Shown: piece by piece, positions 18,135-23,836 of the stretch
Position numbering within the stretch: the stretch's first letter is position 1
Layout: the number at the start of each line of letters is the position of its first letter
Origin: an uncultured Synechococcaceae cyanobacterium
GTDB taxonomy: Bacteria; Cyanobacteriota; Cyanobacteriia; PCC-6307; Cyanobiaceae
Assembly (NCBI GenBank): GCA_903934375.1
Contig: CAIZNP010000236.1
Coordinates: 1 to 38,514 of the forward strand
DNA: 38,514 nt
Direction of reading: 5' to 3'
Made by a program: the position numbers and the translations under genes
Notes under the pieces: model-generated
Seen by the model: only the letters and a program-made list of their open reading frames with translations
Database searches by the model: none
What the model was told of the DNA's origin: nothing

Positions 18135-18499
18135 GGCGCCACGCTCCCGGGACACGGACCGGCCCACGACGGGCCCGGCTGGCAGGGGCTCTGACCCTGG
18201 CCCTTGCGGCCGCACCGCTGGCCAGCCCTGCCGAGCCGCTCCAGTCCCCCTGGTGGGAGGACTACGCCATCCGCGACCGCTACCTCTGTCGCCCCGAGGG
18301 AATGGTCGTGCTGGAGCGCAATGACGCCCAGGCCTCGCTGATCCAGGGGCGCTACCGCAGCACCTTTTTTCGCGAGAGTTCCAATGAGCCCGGTCTGCGC
18401 TACAGCGGCGATGGCATGCGCCTGATCCTGATGGGCGATGAGCTCACCCTGGAGCGTCTGCCCCAGAGGATCCAGTGTGTACGCACCGATCAGGTCTGA
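18131..18499 (+). CDS. Exported protein resembling the MliC lysozyme-inhibitor domain
   Basis: The 122-residue product has an Arg-rich start, a hydrophobic core (LAGALTLALAAAPLASPA) and a likely signal peptidase site near residue 34, so it should be periplasmic. The mature part follows the order of MliC/PliC-type inhibitors: YLC (C53), a strand around VVLERN, ASLIQGRYRS, GLRYSGDGMRL, GDELTLE and a final C116, allowing one disulfide. MliC proteins block C-type lysozymes; here the match is by pattern only and the role is inferred. The GTG start is embedded in the msrA stop (GTGA). It could instead be an unrelated small beta-barrel protein. Coupling to msrA suggests a cell-envelope stress setting. 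Confidence 0.65.
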   Translation: MRRHAPGTRTGPRRARLAGALTLALAAAPLASPAEPLQSPWWEDYAIRDRYLCRPEGMVVLERNDAQASLIQGRYRSTFFRESSNEPGLRYSGDGMRLILMGDELTLERLPQRIQCVRTDQV

Positions 18500-18512
18500 A
18501 CGTGCCGATGCC

Positions 18513-18719
18513 ATGAATCAACTCCCCGATCGAACCGTGGTGATCGGCCTGCTAGCCACCCTCGGCGTGGTGTTCGCCCTGGTGTTCTGGTTCGTGCGCC
18601 TGGCCCCGCCGACGGAACCGCCGATGCTCTGGCGTCAGGCGCCTGGCGAGCGAGCGCCGGCAGCGCGGCCAGGCCTGAACGCGCCACGCCAGGGAGCAGC
18701 CGAAGGGTCACTGATCTGA
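18513..18719 (+). CDS. Small single-helix membrane protein, unknown
   Basis: ATG 18513 opens a 68-residue protein: MNQLPDR, one hydrophobic helix (VVIGLLATLGVVFALVFWFV), then a Pro/Arg/Ala-rich tail of about 35 residues that is probably disordered. I know no family for it. It starts 13 bases after the MliC-like gene and on the same strand, so it probably belongs to the same transcript. The frame is open upstream to 18438 but that part overlaps the preceding gene. No catalytic or binding motif is visible. Confidence 0.6.
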   Translation: MNQLPDRTVVIGLLATLGVVFALVFWFVRLAPPTEPPMLWRQAPGERAPAARPGLNAPRQGAAEGSLI

Positions 18720-18855
18720 TCCAGCGCCAGCCACGCTGCAGGATCAGTGGATTGCGGGACAATGCCGTCAGCGGTGTCCGCCACCGCCGTCGCGCTGCCA
18801 CCAGGCCTTGGATCCGAAGCCACAACGCCAACTTCATCCCCTGCCACGGGGCCTA

Positions 18856-19140
18856 GTGGAGCTGTACGGCCTGCTTGCCGTGCTGGTCGTGCTGGTGCCG
18901 GAATGGATGGCCGGGGGAGCCCTTGCGGGCTTCCAGCAGGGACGCGAAGGCAGCACCCTGCCGGTCACGGCGGGAGCCTGGCGACGGGTGCCGGAGCTGC
19001 GGCTGGCGGCGATGACCCTGCGTGAGCTGCGGCAGCTGGCACGGGAGCTCCGTCTCGGTGGCTATGCGGGCCGCAACCGCGAGCAGCTGAACGCGCTACT
19101 CCTGTGCCGGATCCGGGCCAGGGCCCCAAAGACGCTGTGA
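18856..19140 (+). CDS. Membrane-anchored protein with a Rho N-terminal/SAP-like domain
   Basis: From GTG 18856 the product is 94 residues; a TTG at 18808 would add a basic 16-residue lead. An N-terminal hydrophobic segment (LYGLLAVLVVLVPEW) could anchor it. The second half (LRLAAMTLRELRQLARELRL, then GGYAGRNREQLNALLL) has the helix-turn-helix rhythm of Rho_N/SAP-like domains, which in other proteins contact nucleic acids or ribonucleoproteins. The domain call is by pattern and the role is unknown. tRNA-Pro follows 15 bases downstream and the shared terminator at 19261 may end both. A membrane-tethered nucleic-acid-type domain is unusual. Confidence 0.65.
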   Translation: MELYGLLAVLVVLVPEWMAGGALAGFQQGREGSTLPVTAGAWRRVPELRLAAMTLRELRQLARELRLGGYAGRNREQLNALLLCRIRARAPKTL

Positions 19141-19155
19141 TAACTTCATTCCTGC

Positions 19156-19229
19156 CGGGGCGTAGCGCAGCTTGGTAGCGCACCACTTTGGGGTAGTGGG
19201 GGTCGTGGGTTCAAATCCCGCCGCTCCGA
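19156..19229 (+). tRNA. tRNA-Pro (anticodon GGG)
   Basis: A full 74-base cloverleaf is visible: acceptor stem CGGGGCG pairing with CGCTCCG (one G-U), TA at positions 8-9, D arm GCGC...GCGC, anticodon stem CCACT/AGTGG with loop TTGGGGT giving anticodon GGG, variable GGGTC, T arm GTGGG/CCCGC with loop TTCAAAT, and discriminator A. The CCA end is not encoded. It reads CCC/CCT proline codons, which are common in this GC-rich genome. Confidence 0.97.
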
Positions 19230-19260
19230 TTCAGGACAACCGGCACTGTCCACATCACCA

Positions 19261-19289
19261 GCCGCTTCTCCCCGCGAGGCGGCTTTTTT
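19261..19289 (+). terminator. Rho-independent terminator after tRNA-Pro
   Basis: GCCGCTTC (19261-19268) pairs with GAGGCGGC (19276-19283), eight base pairs with one G-U and a seven-base loop, followed directly by six T. It lies 31 bases after the tRNA 3' end. It is the only textbook intrinsic terminator I saw in the window. Confidence 0.9.
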
Positions 19290-19563
19290 ATTGTCCAGCC
19301 GATCCGACCCAGCTTGGCCGAGGCAGTCACCGTCTTCTCCGAACACTGCTCGGTGCCCCACGGTCTCCCTCAAAGCCGCACTGAGGAGCTGCCTCAGCAT
19401 CCGCAGGACCGACCGCTATGCATGAGATCCTCCCCATGACGGGATCTCCTTCAAACGCTGCGCCATCAAGAGCCAAATCGAATAGCAGCGATTGAGGCCA
19501 GCCCACGGTTCGACACAGGTTCGGTCCGGCTTGGAGAAGCTGCGTGGGTAAGTGGACGGGTCC

Positions 19564-19770
19564 TCAGCGCTTGTTGGAGTGGAACGCCATTGGCTCAGGA
19601 CAGCGATCAATATGGAGTAGTGAAGTTGGAGTCTCTCCGCGATCCTGAACTGGCTTATTAGGCAAGAGCTCCGTCAAGGCTTGCTCCAGCAGGTAAGCAG
19701 CAAGATTTGAAAGTGAACGACCCTGCTGATCCGAACGGTCAAGCAAGCTTTGGTAAACGGATGCGCTCAC
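19564..19770 (-). CDS. Ribbon-helix-helix (CopG/Arc-like) protein, start codon unclear
   Basis: From GTG 19770 the frame gives 68 residues. The RHH fold pattern is strongest if the frame is read slightly further upstream: a beta strand RLSITVSASVYQSLL, then DRSDQQGRSLSNLAAYLLEQAL, typical of small DNA-binding antitoxins and autorepressors. The strand would begin at about 19790, before any ATG or GTG, and the frame is open upstream to a TAA near 19850. Either an unusual start is used or the gene has lost its start. No toxin gene is adjacent. The tail after residue 40 has no recognisable motif. The lower GC suggests transfer or relaxed selection. Real protein versus remnant is undecided. Confidence 0.5.
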   Translation of the reverse strand: MSASVYQSLLDRSDQQGRSLSNLAAYLLEQALTELLPNKPVQDRGETPTSLLHIDRCPEPMAFHSNKR

Positions 19771-19900
19771 TGTGATACTGAGTCGTAGCGGCTGGCGTAG
19801 CAGGGCTTGCTTCGTCGGGCCGAATGGTACCAGAGGAACCGCGTAAGATTAGCGCTATCGGCAGCGGATCATCTCCACCTATGAACTCATTATGAACGCC

Positions 19901-19945
19901 TATGTACATATTGCATTGAGACGGTAATTCATGCAGTTTTTGCAT
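19901..19945. promoter_or_regulatory. Palindrome cluster, candidate operator region
   Basis: TATGTACATA at 19901-19910 is a perfect ten-base palindrome, and ATGCA/TGCAT (19931-19935 and 19941-19945) form an inverted repeat around GTTTT. ATGAAC is also repeated at 19881 and 19892. The cluster is 110-175 bases upstream of the minus-strand RHH frame, where an autorepressor could bind. Role inferred only from position and symmetry. Confidence 0.3.
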
Positions 19946-20017
19946 ACTTGCTGGGGGGCATGTTTCGGCTGCGTGCACACACCCCGCAGCGAACGCTGAC
20001 GTGCTCGGGCGCAGCAA

Positions 20018-20269
20018 TCAGTCGAGACGGGTGCAGACGCCATAGCAGGCCAGCCAGCGGTTCACCCTCGGCCGCAGCCTTGGCGGCACCTCCTCCAGCA
20101 GCTGCGAGAGCTCGAGGGCACCCAGACGGCGCAGGTCGCGCACATCCACATGCCAGAGAGCTTCGGCTTCGCGGATCAGGCGCGCCCAGGTGCGGGTGTC
20201 CTGCCAGCGCTGCACCTGGGCCTGCAGGCAGGTCCTGTAGGGCATGGCCGAGACCACTGGGAACACCAT
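20018..20269 (-). CDS. Conserved-looking small protein, unknown function
   Basis: ATG 20269 gives 83 residues (ATG 20245, 75 residues, is also plausible). The body is rich in Arg, Leu and Trp: VQRWQDTRTWARLIREAEAL, DVRDLRRLGALELSQLLEEV and LRPRVNRWLACYGVC. It is mostly helical, with no signal peptide or membrane helix. I do not recognise the family. It lies 65 bases downstream of the exonuclease gene on the same strand and may be read through from it. Base use matches the GC-rich genes rather than the AT-rich patch just downstream, which argues that it is genuine. Confidence 0.55.
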   Translation of the reverse strand: MVFPVVSAMPYRTCLQAQVQRWQDTRTWARLIREAEALWHVDVRDLRRLGALELSQLLEEVPPRLRPRVNRWLACYGVCTRLD

Positions 20270-20334
20270 CACAGTGGCGACTCCGCGGGGACTGGGGCGA
20301 AACCGCCGGATCCGCTTCCTGTTGCTGAAGCAAA

Positions 20335-21315
20335 TCAGGCCGTGCGTCGTTGCAGACCCTGATCCTCCACCGGCACCACCGGAAAGCTGAGCAGAGCCGC
20401 TTCCTGCTCCGATAGCCGTCGACTCCAGGCACCGCTGATCGGCTCGTTCCAGCGGAAGCCGGCCTCTCGGGCCTTATGGCGTTCCTCGTAGGACAGGCGC
20501 GCGCGGTAGAGGCGGCGCGGTTCCAGGCCGGCCTGAAGCAGGCGTTCCAGCTCAGGGCAACGCTCGAACACCTGGGCCAGATAGATGCAATCGGTGAGGG
20601 CGCGGTGAGCAGCCCAGACCGGGACGCCGTAGGCCAGGGCCAGATCACGCACGGACGGGGTCGCCCGCAACTGCCGCTCAGCTGGCCAGCGCAGGTCCTC
20701 CATGCTGCACAGCCAGGGCTTGTCGATCGCCGGCAGCGGTCCCTGGCCGAACCACTGGCGATCAAACGCAGCGTTGTGAGCCAGCACCACATCGGCGGCA
20801 GCCAGCATCGCCTCGAAGCACTCCAGCGCCTGGGGCCAGGGCTGGGGCAGACGGCTCACCTCGGGATCAATGCCATTCACGCTCCGGGCCGGATTCTGGT
20901 CACAGGGCAGCAGGAAGGAGATCTGGCTGAGCACGGCGCGGCGCGGCACGTCGAAGAGCACGGCACCCACCTCGATGCACTGGTGCTGGCGTGGATCGAG
21001 GCCGGTGGTCTCGGTGTCGAGAATGAGCAGGCGCTGCGCACTTGAACGGGGCAACTCCGGCGGCCCATCAGCCGGTGCTGTGGCCACTGTCGGGATGCGG
21101 ACGGGCTCTGGAAATTGCACAACCGGGCCGGGCTCGACAACCGGATCTGGCTCAACTACTCCAGAGGGAGCCTGCTCGCTCGCCAGCGGCGGCGCGGCCT
21201 CCAGGAACGTTTCCGGCAGGGACACAGACGGGGCTGCAAGGGGTGTGCCGGCAAAGCTCAATAGATCCACCTGCTCCCAGGCAGCCCCCTCGCCGGACTC
21301 GATCTCCGATCCCAT
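20335..21315 (-). CDS. DnaQ-like DEDDh 3'-5' exonuclease
   Basis: The 326-residue protein has an acidic, Pro-rich, probably disordered N-terminus (residues 1-90), then an exonuclease domain: Exo I LDTETTGL (D100, E102), Exo II HNAAFDRQW (D185) and Exo III HRALTD (H237, D242), the DEDDh set. A C-terminal module of about 60 residues (LSYEERHKAREAGFRW) resembles the small domain seen on related cyanobacterial and proteobacterial exonucleases. It could be a proofreading subunit-like enzyme or an RNase-T-like nuclease; these cannot be separated by sequence here. ATG 21315 is the start. It is divergent from prxQ, with 78 bases between the starts. Confidence 0.87.
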   Translation of the reverse strand: MGSEIESGEGAAWEQVDLLSFAGTPLAAPSVSLPETFLEAAPPLASEQAPSGVVEPDPVVEPGPVVQFPEPVRIPTVATAPADGPPELPRSSAQRLLILDTETTGLDPRQHQCIEVGAVLFDVPRRAVLSQISFLLPCDQNPARSVNGIDPEVSRLPQPWPQALECFEAMLAAADVVLAHNAAFDRQWFGQGPLPAIDKPWLCSMEDLRWPAERQLRATPSVRDLALAYGVPVWAAHRALTDCIYLAQVFERCPELERLLQAGLEPRRLYRARLSYEERHKAREAGFRWNEPISGAWSRRLSEQEAALLSFPVVPVEDQGLQRRTA

Positions 21316-21393
21316 GCACGCGCTGCGAATCCGGCCATGATCCCAGCCGAGGCAAGGGGTTGCCTAGGGTTTGGAACTTCGCTTTCATGCCCC

Positions 21394-21858
21394 GTGGCCA
21401 AGGCCCTAGCCAGCGGCGATCCGGCACCGCTGATCGCTCTGCTTGATCAGGACGGCGTTGAGCGCCGCAGCGATCAGCTCGGTGGCAGGTCCCTGGTGCT
21501 GTTTTTCTATCCGAAGGACGACACCCCGGGCTGCACGATGGAGGCCTGCGCCTTCCGCGACAGCCATGCCGATCTGCAGAGCCTCGGCGCCGAGGTGTGG
21601 GGAGTGAGCGGCGATGACGCCGGCAGCCACCAGCGCTTCATCGCCCGCCACCAGTTGCCATACCCCCTGCTGGTCGACTCCGGCAATCAGCTGCGCCAGT
21701 CCTTCGGGGTGCCGTCGGTGCTCGGGTTGCTGCCCGGACGGGTCACTTACGTCATCGATGGTCAGGGGGTGATCCAGCACGTGTTCAACAACCTGCTGGA
21801 TGGAGCGGCCCATCGCCGTGAGGCTCTTGAGGCGCTGCGGCGTCTGCAGGCGAGCTGA
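21394..21858 (+). CDS. Peroxiredoxin, PrxQ/Bcp type
   Basis: From GTG 21394 this encodes 154 residues, the usual PrxQ length. The thioredoxin-fold motif FFYPKDDTPGCTMEACAF has peroxidatic C47 and a resolving C52 five residues on, the hallmark of atypical two-Cys PrxQ/Bcp. VWGVSGDD and LPYPLLVDSG also fit. It reduces hydroperoxides using thioredoxin, protecting the photosynthetic cell. The frame is open upstream to 21337, but the conserved N-terminus starts at the GTG. DUF1350 follows 11 bases later, probably co-transcribed. Confidence 0.92.
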   Translation: MAKALASGDPAPLIALLDQDGVERRSDQLGGRSLVLFFYPKDDTPGCTMEACAFRDSHADLQSLGAEVWGVSGDDAGSHQRFIARHQLPYPLLVDSGNQLRQSFGVPSVLGLLPGRVTYVIDGQGVIQHVFNNLLDGAAHRREALEALRRLQAS

Positions 21859-21869
21859 GGCCTCGCACG

Positions 21870-22595
21870 GTGAAGCTCCGCTGGCAGCAGCAGAACGACC
21901 TCTGGATTCTCGAACCGGCTGGCCCGAGCCATGGACTGATCGAGTTCATCGGTGGGAGTTATCTCGCCGCCACACCGCAGCTCAGCTACCGCCGCCTGCT
22001 GGAGGCTGTGGCAGCCCGCGGCCTCCGGGTGCACGCCTGGAGCTATGTGCCGGGCTTCGATCACCAGAGCCAGGCCAACGACGCCTGGCGGAGCTTCCGC
22101 CGGGCCCGCGCCGAGATGGCGGATCGCGAGCATGGCTCGCGGCCACTGCGCCTGGGCCACAGCCTGGGCTGCAAATTGCACCTGCTGGCACCGGACGGCG
22201 GCCGAGGCAGCCGCGCATTGGTGGCCTTGAGCTTCAACAACTTCTCGGCGGAGCGCTCGGTGCCGCTGCTGGCGGAGCTGGGCCAGCAGTTCAAGTTCCG
22301 CAGCGAGTTCAGCCCCTCCCCCAGGGAAACCCTTGATCAGGTGGGGCGCACCTATGGGCAGACCCGCAACCTGCTGGTGCGATTCCGCCGGGATAAGATC
22401 GATCAGAGCGCAGGCCTGCTGGCGGTGCTGCAGGAGCGCAACGGCGATCAGTCCGAGTTGCGGGAGCTGCCGGGCGATCACCTCACCCCCAGCAGCGCAG
22501 GCCTGCGCCGCCAGATGCTCGGAGAGTGGGCCGACGACCCCGCACGCCAGCGCGGCATCGACCAACTGGCCGAGCTGATCAGCGCCTGGGCCTGA
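21870..22595 (+). CDS. DUF1350 family protein, alpha/beta-hydrolase-like
   Basis: The 241-residue product shows the DUF1350 pattern: LIEFIGGSYLAATPQLSYRR, VHAWSYVPGFDHQSQAN, a nucleophile-elbow-like RLGHSLGCKLH (S98) and LVALSFNNFSAERSVP. The family occurs in cyanobacteria and plastids and is thought to have an alpha/beta-hydrolase fold; the substrate is unknown. A candidate catalytic His lies in LPGDHLTP. It starts at GTG 21870, 11 bases behind prxQ. No signal or membrane segment is present, so it should be cytosolic. Confidence 0.84.
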   Translation: MKLRWQQQNDLWILEPAGPSHGLIEFIGGSYLAATPQLSYRRLLEAVAARGLRVHAWSYVPGFDHQSQANDAWRSFRRARAEMADREHGSRPLRLGHSLGCKLHLLAPDGGRGSRALVALSFNNFSAERSVPLLAELGQQFKFRSEFSPSPRETLDQVGRTYGQTRNLLVRFRRDKIDQSAGLLAVLQERNGDQSELRELPGDHLTPSSAGLRRQMLGEWADDPARQRGIDQLAELISAWA

Positions 22596-22669
22596 CGGTT
22601 CAGACCTAACCCTGGCACCATGGGGGAAGACGGTCATCTCCAATCCGAAGATGAGGCCTCCAAACGGCA

Positions 22670-23836
22670 ATGGATGAACCGCAGAGCTGGGTCCGTGTGG
22701 GCTCATCCACCCTGGACGATGCCGACCGTGCCCTCGAAGAGGCCCTGGACCAGCTTCGGCTCGAACACACCCCACGGCTGCTGATCGTGCTGGCAGCCCC
22801 GCGCTACCCGCTGGAAGGCCTGGCCGATGGAGTCCAGCAGCGGCTTCCCGGTTGCGACGTGATCGGCTGCTCCACCTCCGGCGAGATCGCCCCCGCAGGC
22901 GCCCTCACCCAGGCGCTGGTGCTCTGGGCTCTGGGGGGAACGGAGGTGCGGGTGAGCACCGGCTGGGGGGAGAGCCAGGAGCAGGGCCTGCGCCAGGCCG
23001 CCACAGAGGCGGCCAGTTGCGTGGAGCGACTGGAGCGCCGTAAGCACACGGTGATGCTGCTGCTCTCCGACGGACTGGGCGGCGACCAAATGGAGGTGGT
23101 GCGCGGTGCCTATGACGCATCAGGGATCGACGTACCCCTGGTGGGCGGCTGCGCCGGCGATTATCTGGCCATGCGCCAGACCCGCCAGCTGCACCGCCAA
23201 AGGGTGATGAGCGGCGCCGTTGTGGCCGCGGCAATCAGCTCCGATCGTCCGCTGGGGGTGGGCGTGAGCCACGGCTGGACGCCAGTGAGTGATCCGATGC
23301 TGGTGACCGACAGCCGCGAGACACTGCTGCGCACGCTCGACGACCGACCGGCACTTGAGGTCTACCTCGACTTCTTCCAGCCGCCGCAGGAGGTGCGTGA
23401 CAACCCCCAGGCCTTCGCCGACTTCGCCGCTACCCACCCGATCGGCATCCGACGCCGGGACCGCATTGAGATGCGCCACATCACCGGCTGTGATGCCGAG
23501 AGCGGCTCCCTGCTGATGGTGGCGGAAGTTCCCCAGGGCGGCCTGGCCTTCCTAACCGAAGGTAACTTCGACTCCGTGCTGGGGGCGGCAGCACAGTCCA
23601 CCGAAGCGGCCGTGGCCGCCCTGGAGGGCATACCACCGGTGGGGCTGCTGCTGTTCGACTGCGTCTCGCGGCGTTCGGTGTTCAGCGAGGAGCGTGTGCA
23701 GGAGGAAACGGATCTGATTGCCCAGTGCAGCGGCGGCATCCCCATGGCCGGCTTCTACACCTATGGCGAGATTGCCCGCACCCGCGGCTCCGGCGGCTTC
23801 CACAACCAGACGCTGGTGACGCTGGCCATCGGCTGA
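22670..23836 (+). CDS. FIST-domain sensor protein
   Basis: The 388-residue protein consists of FIST_N (about residues 35-230: VIGCSTSGEIAPAG, VMLLLSDGLGG, VPLVGGCAGDYLAM) and FIST_C (about 235-385: ALEVYLDFF, FLTEGNFDSVLGAA, and the final GGIPMAGFYTYGEIAR). FIST domains are predicted intracellular small-ligand sensors, often found beside or fused to signalling domains. There is no membrane segment. The ATG of the following GGDEF/EAL gene overlaps its stop codon by one base (TGATG), so the two are almost certainly co-translated, and the sensor probably controls c-di-GMP turnover. The ligand is not known. ATG 22670 gives a natural start, with no other gene in the 74 bases upstream. Confidence 0.92.
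   Translation: MDEPQSWVRVGSSTLDDADRALEEALDQLRLEHTPRLLIVLAAPRYPLEGLADGVQQRLPGCDVIGCSTSGEIAPAGALTQALVLWALGGTEVRVSTGWGESQEQGLRQAATEAASCVERLERRKHTVMLLLSDGLGGDQMEVVRGAYDASGIDVPLVGGCAGDYLAMRQTRQLHRQRVMSGAVVAAAISSDRPLGVGVSHGWTPVSDPMLVTDSRETLLRTLDDRPALEVYLDFFQPPQEVRDNPQAFADFAATHPIGIRRRDRIEMRHITGCDAESGSLLMVAEVPQGGLAFLTEGNFDSVLGAAAQSTEAAVAALEGIPPVGLLLFDCVSRRSVFSEERVQEETDLIAQCSGGIPMAGFYTYGEIARTRGSGGFHNQTLVTLAIG

Larger units (their letters stand above)
19230..20017. other. AT-richer intergenic stretch, contents described
   Basis: This 788-base gap is the longest without a confident gene. It holds the tRNA terminator, a 7-bp hairpin without T-run (GAGATCC 19424-19430 with GGATCTC 19442-19448), a minus-strand RHH-like reading frame (19564-19770) and a palindrome-rich patch (19880-19950). 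I count 59 A/T in the 120 bases 19801-19920, far above the neighbouring genes. I see no transposase, integrase or attachment-site duplication of the tRNA 3' end, but a decayed insertion beside a tRNA gene remains possible. Confidence 0.7.

Noticed and set aside
19146-19400. Minus-strand reading frame over tRNA-Pro (RRDLNPRPPLPQSG)
   Set aside because: This is the well-known spurious translation of an antisense tRNA gene.
19416-19610. 64-codon minus-strand frame
   Set aside because: No recognisable domain and no clear ribosome site; left as part of the gap.
19739-20017. 92-codon minus-strand frame through the palindrome cluster
   Set aside because: Overlaps the RHH frame in another phase and has no family pattern.
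19156-20017. tRNA-Pro as an integration site for a genomic island
   Set aside because: No integrase and no repeat of the tRNA 3' end found downstream; only AT-richness and an RHH remnant suggest it.
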